Part shown: piece by piece, positions 1 through 6,697 of the stretch
Layout: each line of letters begins with the position of its first letter
How positions within the stretch are numbered: the first letter of the stretch is position 1
NCBI GenBank assembly: GCA_035430005.1
Contig: DAOMFV010000157.1
Location: 1 to 11,247 of the forward strand
Direction: 5' to 3'
Length of the DNA: 11,247 bases
Source: JAEUIE01 sp035430005
GTDB lineage: Bacteria; Planctomycetota; Planctomycetia; Gemmatales; HRBIN36
Position numbers and translations under genes: made by a program
The notes under the pieces: model-generated
Seen by the model: only the letters and a program-made list of their open reading frames with translations
The model's database searches: none
What the model was told of the DNA's origin: nothing

Positions 1-18
1 CGCTCAACTATCCTTACG

Positions 19-43
19 GCTCGGCAGGAGCCTCGCCCTCTCA
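19..43 (+). repeat. Dispersed GC-rich repeat, copy 1
   Basis: This is a copy of the 25-base element that begins GCTCGGCAGGAGCCTCGCCC. It matches the copies at 6080-6104 and 7323-7347 except for one C-to-T change near its 3' end. It lies 42 bases upstream of the aminotransferase start. Other copies also lie between genes, so it is a dispersed intergenic element, not part of a gene. I see no associated transposase. Confidence 0.75.
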
Positions 44-85
44 GTTATTCATATCCTGACACTACCTCTCCCAAGGTCACCTCAT

Positions 86-1405
86 ATGTGGTTATTCGAT
101 CAACAGACCGTTCCCTCGTTCAAGACACCACCGCCCGGCCCGAAAGCCAAGAGCTTTCTGGAACGGGATTCCAAAGTCGTTTCGCCGTCTTACACTCGTG
201 GCTATCCTCTTGTGGTAGACCGGGGCAGCGGCTGTGTCATCGAAGATGTCGATGGCAACCTCTATCTAGATTGCACGGCAGGCATTGCTGTGACATCCAC
301 AGGTCACTGCCATCCGGAAGTGGTGAAGGCGATCACCGATCAGGCGGGCAAGCTCATCCACATGTCCGGCACCGACTTCTACTATGAACCGCAAATCATG
401 CTGGCGGAGAAGCTGGCAGAACTTGCTCCCGGCTCTTCCCCCAAGAAGGTCTTCTTCACCAACAGCGGTACCGAATCGATAGAAGCTGCTCTCAAGCTCG
501 CCCGGCATCACACTGGCCGCCCCAACGTCATCGCCTTCTTCGGCTCGTTTCATGGACGCACTTATGGAGCCATGTCGCTGTCAGCTTCCAAGCTGGTGCA
601 TCGCAAACGCTTCGGGCCGTTGGTGCCACACATTCATCATGTCAACTATCCTCGTGATTGCGTGACCGAAGCTGACAGCCTGGCCTACATCAAACAGATC
701 GAGCAAACAGTCTTCAAGCGAACAGCTTCTCCCGATGAGGTTGCTGCCATCTTCGTTGAACCGGTGCAGGGCGAAGGTGGCTACTACCCTGCCCCGACGC
801 CCTTCCTGCAAGGCCTGCGCAAGCTCTGCGATCAGCATGGCATCCTGATGGTAGCGGACGAAATCCAGTGTGGCATGGGTCGTACAGGGAAGCTCTTCGC
901 ACTGGAACATGCCGGTGCGGAAGCTGACATCACCTGCCTGGCAAAGGGCATCGCCAGCGGTCTGCCCCTGGGGGCCATCGTTGCCAAAACCTCGGTCATG
1001 AACTGGCCGAGCGGCAGTCATGCCAGCACCTTTGGAGGCAACCCCATCGCTTGCCGGGCTGCGCTCACGACTATTGATCTACTGCAGAAGGAATACCTGC
1101 TCAACACCAATGCCCGCGGCGATGAACTGCGTGCGGGGTTACGGCAACTTGAAAGCAAGTACACCACGACCCTCAAAAACGTACGAGGGCTGGGGCTGAT
1201 GGTCGCCGTCGATGTGATGAAGGATGGCCAACACAGCCTGGAACTGCGCAACAAGATCGAGGACACCTGCTTTGAGCATGGCCTGCTCATCCTCGGCTGC
1301 GGCGAAAGCGGCCTGCGCCTCTGCCCACCGCTGTGCATCACCCCAGAACAGGTGAAGACGGCATTGAGGATTATGGATGAGGTAATTGGAAAGGTGACAA
1401 AGTAG
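86..1405 (+). CDS. Class III PLP-dependent aminotransferase (GabT/ornithine-type)
   Basis: A 439-aa cytoplasmic enzyme of PLP fold type I, predicted to move an amino group between an omega- or alpha-amino acid and a 2-oxo acid. The phosphate-binding NSGTES run is at residues 126-131, the Asp that contacts the pyridine nitrogen is D258 (in VADEIQ), and the Schiff-base lysine is K287 (in LAKGIASG). The D-to-K spacing of 29 is that of E. coli GabT. T315 (in STFGGNP) is the second phosphate contact. Length is normal for the class. The start is ATG 86, with AAGG nine bases upstream. The N-terminal PPGPKAK segment resembles archaeal GabT-like aminotransferases and the related Pyrococcus amino-acid racemase, so the substrate could be GABA, ornithine/acetylornithine, or another amino acid. 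No neighbouring pathway gene fixes it. It is a single gene convergent with the minus-strand block. Confidence 0.93.
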   Translation: MWLFDQQTVPSFKTPPPGPKAKSFLERDSKVVSPSYTRGYPLVVDRGSGCVIEDVDGNLYLDCTAGIAVTSTGHCHPEVVKAITDQAGKLIHMSGTDFYYEPQIMLAEKLAELAPGSSPKKVFFTNSGTESIEAALKLARHHTGRPNVIAFFGSFHGRTYGAMSLSASKLVHRKRFGPLVPHIHHVNYPRDCVTEADSLAYIKQIEQTVFKRTASPDEVAAIFVEPVQGEGGYYPAPTPFLQGLRKLCDQHGILMVADEIQCGMGRTGKLFALEHAGAEADITCLAKGIASGLPLGAIVAKTSVMNWPSGSHASTFGGNPIACRAALTTIDLLQKEYLLNTNARGDELRAGLRQLESKYTTTLKNVRGLGLMVAVDVMKDGQHSLELRNKIEDTCFEHGLLILGCGESGLRLCPPLCITPEQVKTALRIMDEVIGKVTK

Positions 1406-1422
1406 CACTCTGTCTTTGCGAG

Positions 1423-1443
1423 CGGCAGGGCGTAAGCCCGCCG
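1423..1443. terminator. GC-rich hairpin between convergent genes
   Basis: Arms CGGC-A-GGGC (1423-1431) and GCCCGCCG (1436-1443) pair over eight base pairs with one bulged A and close on a GTAA loop, a GNRA-type tetraloop when read on the plus strand. It begins 18 bases after the aminotransferase stop and lies 25 bases beyond the stop of the converging beta-propeller gene, where a bidirectional terminator is expected. There is no T-run on either side, so intrinsic termination is doubtful. It may instead be a dispersed palindromic repeat or a stabilising 3' end. Confidence 0.45.
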
Positions 1444-1467
1444 TGTGAATCTGCGAATCAACAAAGT

Positions 1468-3057
1468 CTACCACAACTTCAAACAAGCCATCTCCTGATG
1501 GTTGCGCAAATACAACCGCCCCCGGGCAATGGCAGGGACGTTCCAGGTGCGGCCCCTGAAGACAGGGATACGCTTCAGCTCACTGAACAGTTCTGGCTTA
1601 GTATCAACCAGGGCAACAAAGCCATCCTCGGCTGTGATGACCAATACCTCGCCTGCAATCAGTATTTGTCCGTTGCCATAAGCCTGCCGGGCTTTCCACT
1701 TGCGCTCGCCAGTCTTGGCATCGAGGCAAGTGAGGTAGCCATTGCTCAATCCATAAAGATGCCCTTCGTGCAGCACAGCATTCGAGAAATTGATGCCGAG
1801 GTATTTGTTCTTCCACACTTCGCTGACCTTCCAGGCATCACCTTCATGACTGAGTTTCAGCATCGCACCGCCGTTGGCTACTTGGGACGAGATGTAGACT
1901 TGATCCGCGCCCAGAATAATGGGCTGAGCGCAGTTCATGTCAAAGCTCGACTTCCACGGAAAGAGCCAAAGCTGCTTGCCGCTGGCCAGGTCGAGGCCTT
2001 TCAGCCCGGCTGCGTCGAAGAGCAGCAACTGATCGACACCTGCCAGGTTTGCCTTCATCATCGAAGAGTAGCTCGCCATGTCGCCGCCTGCTGACCAGGC
2101 TTTCTTGCCGGTCAGGCGATCATAGGCGATGACCGCCTGTTGAGTTTTCTTTTCCTGATTGATGCCGGGATTGACGATGACTTTGTCGCCCACCACCAGC
2201 GGCGTGCCCGACATGCCCCATTCGAGGTTCTTGGCCCCGGCGTCTTCGAGGATGTTCTGTTGCCACTTCACTTTGCCGCTCGCCGCCTCAAGGCAATGCA
2301 GATGGCCTTGGGCGCCAAGTGTGTAGACGAGGCCTTCAACAATAGTGGGTGTGGTGCGTGGGCCATCGCCGCCCATTGGTTCGGAGTGATGGAAGCCGGC
2401 AGGGTATTGATGCACCCAAACAGGCTTGCCCGTCTCGACGTGATAAGCCACGACCGCTTCATGCTCACCACGTTGCTCAATCGTAATAGCAATTTGCCCT
2501 GCGACGGCGATACCGGCGTGGCCGCCACCGATGGGATGCTGCCACACTATGTCATTGACCGCTTTGACCCACGACTTATCTTTCGGAGCCGTGGGAGTAG
2601 TTCCATCTAAAAGTGGGCCTCGAAAGAGGGGACTATCCTCGGCAGTGATGCTGACGTTCAGCAGTTCACCGGCAGGCAGATTAGTCAAAGCAACCAGGTT
2701 GTCTTGAGGCAGATGATCCCAGCGATAGTAGACAATCGGCTTCATTTGGCCGCTGAACTCGACTTTGCGGATGACGGCAAAGGCAGCTACAACCACTCCG
2801 ACGAGTATCAGAAACCCGGTCAAGCGTGCCTGACGTGTGAAGCTGGAAAAGAACAGGAACCATATCAGGAGGACGACTGGAATGATGATGAAACTAAACG
2901 ACATGGCCATGCCGACGTACATGAAAGCTTCGGGTGACCAATCGTTCTGCTGCCAAAGACGTTCGAGTATGAGCAGTAGAAAAGGAATGGGCAGGAGGAT
3001 CAGCGGTATACGGTATCGTCGCCAGAAAGAAGGCGTCTTGGGTGCCGACGAAGACAT
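1468..3057 (-). CDS. Membrane-anchored PQQ-like beta-propeller protein
   Basis: A 529-aa protein, last in the minus-strand block. Three hydrophobic helices at the N-terminus (about residues 17-34, 45-70 and 79-96) are followed by a long soluble domain, probably periplasmic, made of PQQ/WD-like blades. Blade motifs of the form L-x-C/Y-L/x-D/E-A-x-T/S-G-K-x-x-W are visible near residues 252-266 (HCLEAASGKVKW), 308-320 (IAYDRLTGKKAW), 351-363 (GLDLASGKQLW) and 441-453 (TCLDAKTGERKW). I see no vicinal-cysteine or other dehydrogenase feature, so it is probably a scaffold or binding protein like BamB and not a quinoprotein enzyme. ATG 3057 is preferred over the in-frame GTG at 3069 because GGAG lies six bases before the ATG and overlaps the GTG. 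That ribosome binding site lies inside a hairpin. The exact partner is unknown. Confidence 0.85.
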   Translation of the reverse strand: MSSSAPKTPSFWRRYRIPLILLPIPFLLLILERLWQQNDWSPEAFMYVGMAMSFSFIIIPVVLLIWFLFFSSFTRQARLTGFLILVGVVVAAFAVIRKVEFSGQMKPIVYYRWDHLPQDNLVALTNLPAGELLNVSITAEDSPLFRGPLLDGTTPTAPKDKSWVKAVNDIVWQHPIGGGHAGIAVAGQIAITIEQRGEHEAVVAYHVETGKPVWVHQYPAGFHHSEPMGGDGPRTTPTIVEGLVYTLGAQGHLHCLEAASGKVKWQQNILEDAGAKNLEWGMSGTPLVVGDKVIVNPGINQEKKTQQAVIAYDRLTGKKAWSAGGDMASYSSMMKANLAGVDQLLLFDAAGLKGLDLASGKQLWLFPWKSSFDMNCAQPIILGADQVYISSQVANGGAMLKLSHEGDAWKVSEVWKNKYLGINFSNAVLHEGHLYGLSNGYLTCLDAKTGERKWKARQAYGNGQILIAGEVLVITAEDGFVALVDTKPELFSELKRIPVFRGRTWNVPAIARGRLYLRNHQEMACLKLW

Positions 3058-3058
3058 G

Positions 3059-3082
3059 AAGGACTCCACGAAGGATGTCCTT
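3059..3082 (-). promoter_or_regulatory. Hairpin covering the ribosome binding site of the beta-propeller gene
   Basis: Read on the minus strand, AAGGAC-A-TCC pairs with GGA-GTCCTT through nine base pairs with one bulged A and a five-base loop (TTCGT). The 3' arm contains the GGAG ribosome binding site and ends one base before ATG 3057. Folding would hide the ribosome binding site, so translation of the last gene could depend on unfolding, on a ligand or temperature, or on ribosomes arriving from the upstream gene. The structure is read by eye; no energy was computed. Confidence 0.5.
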
Positions 3083-3097
3083 TTATCTTATGAGGTC

Positions 3098-3111
3098 AAA
3101 TGCTGGCATTT
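3098..3111 (-). repeat. Short inverted repeat just after the toroid stop codon
   Basis: AAATGC (3098-3103) and GCATTT (3106-3111) form a perfect six-base inverted repeat with a two-base spacer, immediately downstream of the toroid stop codon (3113-3115). It is AT-rich and has little room for a loop. It could be a weak 3'-end structure or a protein-binding palindrome. Together with the adjacent hairpin at 3059-3082 it fills most of this 55-base gap. Confidence 0.3.
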
Positions 3112-3112
3112 A

Positions 3113-4951
3113 TTACTTCTTTGGGGCGTCCTTCATCTCGCCCGGATTGGCCATCACAGGTTTCTTCTCTGCCTCAGCGTCTTTCTTTGATACCACCTCA
3201 TTTGTTTCCTTCTCGACCTTTTCCCGACGGTAGAGCGGCAGATGGCGGTAGTAGACTTCCAGTGTGAGGACAGAAAGAGCAGTGGTGTAAATGCGGCCGC
3301 CTTGACGGCCCCAGGCATCGGGCGTGGGATCCCAACTACCGTTCTTGTGGCCCTCCCGCTCCTGAGACCTGATCAGGTACTCCCGCATGCGTGGGTTCCA
3401 TTTTTCCCAGTATTCGCCTCCCATGTGATGCATCACCTGGGCAGCATAGTACCAGGTATAGATGTTAGCCGGCTGCCCCCGTTTGAAGTCCAAGGGGGGC
3501 AAGGCAGATTCCATCAGGTAGTCGCAACCCAGGATCATATCAGCATGGCGAGGGCCCCAGCCGAGGTAGAGACGATTGAGCAGGCCAGCAGCGGTGGTTG
3601 CTGGGCTGCCCGGCGCCGACGGATCATCGATATTAACCGCATAGGCATATTTCAGAATGGATCGCCCGTTGGGCCTCTTTTCCTTGTACTGAGCAAGGTC
3701 GAGCCAGCGGGAAGCATTCTCGAGTGTCGCTGCCGGCACTGGAATGCCTGACATTTGCGCACTCTTGAGAGCCATCACCTGCCAGCCAACTACCGAGGTA
3801 TCGCTGGAAGTACGAGGCACGTAGCGCCATCCGCCTAGCTGAGAGTTCTGTGCTTTCACGATGAACTTGATGGCACGGGTGGCCGAGTCTCGGAGCTTGG
3901 GGTCGTTTGACATGCCATAGGCTTCGCAGACGGCGATGGAAGCCAGGCCGTGGGTGTACATGGTGAAGTTCTCGGAATCAAACTTGCCATCATCTTCGCC
4001 GCCGACCACCTGCCTGCTGAGCAGGTATCGGAGGGCCAGAGCCACGGTCTTGCTTTCTTCCTTTTGCCCCAGGTGATGATGACCGGCCGCCAGGAAAGGC
4101 AAAACGCCCATCGCCGTGCCGGAGACATCATCGGCCTTGAGAGTTGGGCCGAATTTATCCTTTTCCCTTTCGATAGCAGTCTGGCAATCGCAGCGCTTAT
4201 CGTAAGTGTGGTACTTATGGAGCGACCATCGACCATCAGGCCCCTGATGCAACCGAAGCCAGAGCAATGCGCGAGCGACAGCTCGTTCCGATTCATCAGA
4301 GCCACCGTAACGCTTGGCCAGTGCAGTCAGGTCGCCAGTGCGCTGACCAAAGCCTCCGGAAGTAGTACTGCCACCGCCACCCCCGGAAGTAATACCAGAA
4401 CCACCGCCAAGAGGCAGGCTGCCGCCACTGCCGACCGCTCCCATTTCAGCAAGGATAGGATCGCCCCGCAACCCTTCATTGGCCAGGGCGTTCTTGCCCT
4501 TCATCTTTGCATCATCCCCGGCCCCTGAACCACCGATAGGTTCCTTCTCCGGCGGAGGTTGACTCAGGCTGGGGTTATTTTCGTCTTTGGGTGGATCGAT
4601 GGAAGGCATTGCCAGCTTTTGACTGAGGTCGATGTCTTTTGGTGCATCAAACTCCGGCGTAAGGATATCAATCGTTGTCTTCTCTTCCTCTTTCTTCTTG
4701 TCTTCCACCTGTGTGCTATCGTCGTTTTGAAAGTTTTTGAGCTTGTTGTCTGCTCTACTGGACCCGGGGCTGGCGACGATGAGTATGGTCAGGAAAATGC
4801 CATTGAGTACGACGCTGAGAAGGATGGCCGGCAGCAGTGTGAGCCAGTCCCGCGCGCCGAGCTGACGATGATCAAGTTCGCTCAGGGTCATGTAGAGCGG
4901 CATCGGTGCCGCAGCTGGCTTCGTCGTCAGTTTCGTCTGCCCTGTGGACAT
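3113..4951 (-). CDS. Membrane-anchored alpha-toroid (prenyltransferase/squalene oxidase repeat-like) protein with a TonB/TolA-like helix
   Basis: A 612-aa protein. Order: cytoplasmic segment 1-36; one transmembrane helix, about 37-60, containing S46-x3-N50; an acidic, Lys- and Pro-containing stretch to about residue 150; a Gly/Ser-rich linker to about 213; an alpha-alpha toroid at about 214-575; and a Lys/Glu-rich tail. Toroid signs are QxxxGxW-like turns (QGPDGRW, QLGGW, NGSW) and the helix ending IYTTALSVLTLEVYY. The DxDD acid motif of squalene-hopene cyclase is not visible, so cyclase activity is unlikely. A C254-x-C256 pair is present. ATG 4951 is chosen because AGAGGA lies seven bases upstream. 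ATG 4954 is adjacent, and an in-frame GTG at 5011 lies inside a predicted stem. The helix resembles those that ExbB/ExbD complexes drive in TonB and TolA, and exbB/exbD lie in the same block, so it may be their effector. Family membership is fairly sure; the role is inferred. Confidence 0.85.
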   Translation of the reverse strand: MSTGQTKLTTKPAAAPMPLYMTLSELDHRQLGARDWLTLLPAILLSVVLNGIFLTILIVASPGSSRADNKLKNFQNDDSTQVEDKKKEEEKTTIDILTPEFDAPKDIDLSQKLAMPSIDPPKDENNPSLSQPPPEKEPIGGSGAGDDAKMKGKNALANEGLRGDPILAEMGAVGSGGSLPLGGGSGITSGGGGGSTTSGGFGQRTGDLTALAKRYGGSDESERAVARALLWLRLHQGPDGRWSLHKYHTYDKRCDCQTAIEREKDKFGPTLKADDVSGTAMGVLPFLAAGHHHLGQKEESKTVALALRYLLSRQVVGGEDDGKFDSENFTMYTHGLASIAVCEAYGMSNDPKLRDSATRAIKFIVKAQNSQLGGWRYVPRTSSDTSVVGWQVMALKSAQMSGIPVPAATLENASRWLDLAQYKEKRPNGRSILKYAYAVNIDDPSAPGSPATTAAGLLNRLYLGWGPRHADMILGCDYLMESALPPLDFKRGQPANIYTWYYAAQVMHHMGGEYWEKWNPRMREYLIRSQEREGHKNGSWDPTPDAWGRQGGRIYTTALSVLTLEVYYRHLPLYRREKVEKETNEVVSKKDAEAEKKPVMANPGEMKDAPKK

Positions 4952-4977
4952 CATCCAGTCCTCTTGAATACCCGCCC

Positions 4978-5034
4978 GCAGCGCCAGCAAGGGAATATCT
5001 AGCGATTGCACGCGCTAACCTTTGCTGACGCTGC
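4978..5034 (-). promoter_or_regulatory. Long RNA stem in the leader of the toroid gene
   Basis: Plus-strand arms 4978-4992 and 5019-5034 are complementary over 15 pairs with one bulged base. One of these pairs is a G-U wobble in minus-strand RNA but would be a C-A mismatch in plus-strand RNA, which fits a structure acting in the operon transcript. The 26-base loop contains an inner five-base stem (5000-5004 with 5013-5017). The element starts 18 bases after the stop of the 320-aa gene and ends 16 bases before the toroid ribosome binding site, so it does not mask that site. Plausible roles are an RNase processing site, a 5'-end stabiliser or an attenuator. Confidence 0.5.
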
Positions 5035-5051
5035 AGACTGGTATATTCCAA

Positions 5052-6014
5052 TTATCCTTGATCGCGATCCAAACGCAAGTCTGGATCATCCCGAAGGGGC
5101 ATTTCTTCCAAAGCCTTTGTCACTTGTTCATCTCGGCGAGTTTTAAACCGCTGCATGAGCGAATCGTACCTGGCATCGCTCTTCCTGAAGTAGCGAGGAA
5201 CGATCAGAACGATCAAACCGACCGGAATGGCCATGACCAGGAATATGGTGAAGAGATTAAACCAGTCGGTCGTTTCGCCCACCACAACGGGCAGGATCGG
5301 CGACTTGCCCACCAGAACTGGCAGCATCCAGCTCTTGCCGATGGTATTGGTGTACTTAGTCACCTTGTAGAAGTAACCGGAGAACTGAACATTCCTGAGA
5401 TAAAGCCGACTCCACTGCGACTGGTCTTTTGGGATGCCGGGAGGCAGATCAGTGAACAGGACCAGGTATTGATGATTGGGCTGATCATCGGTCATGAGGC
5501 CGAGATAAGCGATCTCAATGCCTGGCAGTTTGCCATGGACTTCCATCGGTTCGCCGAGCGAAATGAGATCGCCCTGGATGCGGACGACCTCGCCACGATA
5601 TTCTCCAGACTTCTGAATCAATGCCTGGTAACGAATATCGGTGCGGCCATCGGATTCCAGGGAATGGGGAATAGCGTCTTTAGCGAGGGTCAGCAGATGA
5701 TAGCGTGCCTGGGCATCAAGCTGTGCCTTCGCGGAAGCCTGCATCTCCGGCAAGGCATCGGCGGCAGGGATCAGGAATCGTTCCTCATCAGCGACTCCTT
5801 CCAGCGTTTTTAGATGAGGAAAGGGCGCTCGACGCGTCTTGGGGTCTGTGACAGGCACTTGTGCAGTCGATGTTGAGACGGGATCAGTAGCTATCGCAGC
5901 CGGCTCAGGCTGCATCCAGCGCCACATGCTGGGACGACGAAAACTTATCTGTGCAAAAACGATCACGATCAACGACGTGCAAAGCAGAACATAAGTGATG
6001 ACTCGTCGGTTCAT
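5052..6014 (-). CDS. Uncharacterised two-helix membrane protein
   Basis: A 320-aa protein I cannot assign to a named family. It has an N-terminal transmembrane helix or uncleaved signal anchor (about residues 5-23, preceded by MNRR), a variable Pro/Thr/Ala-rich stretch, and a helical segment around 85-115. A beta-rich domain covers about 130-235, including YRGEVVRIQGDLI near 138-150 and LYLRNVQFSGYFYKV, whose pattern recalls an OB-fold. A second transmembrane helix (about 249-272, FTIFLVMAIPVGLIVLIVP) is followed by a charged cytoplasmic tail of about 45 residues. The central domain is therefore probably periplasmic. The start is ATG 6014; no clear ribosome binding site is visible. Its place between the ExbD pair and the toroid gene suggests it belongs to the same envelope complex, but nothing in the sequence gives a reaction. 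Confidence 0.8.
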   Translation of the reverse strand: MNRRVITYVLLCTSLIVIVFAQISFRRPSMWRWMQPEPAAIATDPVSTSTAQVPVTDPKTRRAPFPHLKTLEGVADEERFLIPAADALPEMQASAKAQLDAQARYHLLTLAKDAIPHSLESDGRTDIRYQALIQKSGEYRGEVVRIQGDLISLGEPMEVHGKLPGIEIAYLGLMTDDQPNHQYLVLFTDLPPGIPKDQSQWSRLYLRNVQFSGYFYKVTKYTNTIGKSWMLPVLVGKSPILPVVVGETTDWFNLFTIFLVMAIPVGLIVLIVPRYFRKSDARYDSLMQRFKTRRDEQVTKALEEMPLRDDPDLRLDRDQG

Positions 6015-6035
6015 ACGTTAGTAGGCTAATTGAAT

Positions 6036-6060
6036 CGGGAAGGCGAGGCTCCTGCCGAGC
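6036..6060 (-). repeat. Dispersed GC-rich repeat, copy 2 (inverted)
   Basis: This copy is in reverse orientation. It is the left arm of an inverted pair with 6080-6104. Over 24 bases (6037-6060 against 6080-6103) the arms match at 23 positions. In the operon transcript the pair would form a very stable hairpin between exbD2 and the 320-aa gene. Confidence 0.8.
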
Positions 6061-6079
6061 TGTCTGGCAATTGCTGGAA

Positions 6080-6104
6080 GCTCGGCAGGAGCCTCGCCCT
6101 CCCA
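6080..6104 (+). repeat. Dispersed GC-rich repeat, copy 3
   Basis: This is the right arm of the inverted pair, identical over 25 bases to the copy at 7323-7347. The 19-base spacer (6061-6079) carries a perfect eight-base palindrome, GCAATTGC, at 6067-6074. No flanking target duplication is apparent. No T-run follows the hairpin in the minus direction, so it may cause processing or partial termination instead of a full stop between exbD2 and the next gene. Confidence 0.8.
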
Positions 6105-6124
6105 ACAAAGAAACTCAACCTCCA

Positions 6125-6697
6125 CTATTGATCAACGGCACCGAGGCTGATACGGGGAAACAGGTCACGTCGTTCCTTGGTGACAGGATGGATATGCCGG
6201 CGAGCGGTATCGATAACCTTCATCAACTCGTCCCACCGCAGGGTCGGCGTCCCTTTGATGGTGATGCGATCTTCTGAAGGATTCGACTTCTTCAGTTCGA
6301 GCATAGCTTTGCCAAGAGACTTGATCAGTCCTGTCGAATAATCCGTTTCACTGGCATCAGGCTCGATGACGGTGGTGCCCACTCTCAGTGAACCGAGCCT
6401 GCCTTTTTCTCGGGATCGAGCTTCGATGAAAAGCGTGGATTTGAGCTCGGTTGGCTGATCGGGCGCTACCTTGTCGTCCGTCTTGTTCTCTTTCTCCCCG
6501 GCTGTCTCCCCCTGGGCCAGACTGATCGGAAACTGTCCTTCCAGAGCAGTAGGGTTGTAGGTGAACACGAAGAAAGCCAAGAGCTGAAATGCCATATCCA
6601 GCATGGGCGTAACAAAGATCGAGGTGGAGGAGAACTCTCCCCCTGATGCGGAATCATGACTGACTCGACGTCTTCTTCGTCGCATGACAAGCCTCAT
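6125..6697 (-). CDS. ExbD/TolR family protein, paralogue 2
   Basis: A 190-aa single-pass inner-membrane protein: a basic N-terminus (RRRRRR), one helix of about 20 residues and a periplasmic domain. The helix carries the proton-path aspartate of ExbD/TolR in TPMLDMAFQLLAFFVF (D34 from this start). The periplasmic part is divergent and has a charged insertion rich in Lys, Asp and Glu after the helix. ATG 6697 shares one base with the upstream stop (TAATG), which implies translational coupling. An alternative ATG at 6685 (186 aa) has GAGG six bases upstream and is also plausible; the in-frame GTG at 6754 is unlikely. It should act with ExbB and paralogue 1 in a proton-driven stator complex. Confidence 0.88.
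   Translation of the reverse strand: MRLVMRRRRRRVSHDSASGGEFSSTSIFVTPMLDMAFQLLAFFVFTYNPTALEGQFPISLAQGETAGEKENKTDDKVAPDQPTELKSTLFIEARSREKGRLGSLRVGTTVIEPDASETDYSTGLIKSLGKAMLELKKSNPSEDRITIKGTPTLRWDELMKVIDTARRHIHPVTKERRDLFPRISLGAVDQ

Noticed and set aside
581..1021. Minus-strand open frame inside the aminotransferase gene
   Set aside because: It is antisense to catalytic motifs of a conserved enzyme; the open frame is explained by codon bias.
1468..3057. PQQ-dependent dehydrogenase
   Set aside because: Blade motifs are present, but there is no vicinal Cys pair or other cofactor-site pattern, and the N-terminus has three membrane helices; a BamB-like binding role fits better.
3950..4528. Plus-strand open frame of 192 codons inside the toroid gene
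   Set aside because: It lies opposite a protein with clear domain structure, shows no recognisable motif and has low-complexity antisense composition.
3113..4951. Squalene-hopene cyclase or protein prenyltransferase
   Set aside because: The toroid and QW-like turns are present, but the DxDD acid motif is not visible and the protein has a TonB-like anchor and long linker, so an enzyme name would mislead.
4952..5011. Upstream GTG start for the toroid protein
   Set aside because: It would place the leader stem (4978-5034) partly inside coding sequence, has no ribosome binding site, and adds residues before a well-placed ATG with AGAGGA.
6036..6104. Complete insertion sequence or MITE with target duplication
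   Set aside because: No transposase is encoded and the bases flanking the two arms are not duplicated.
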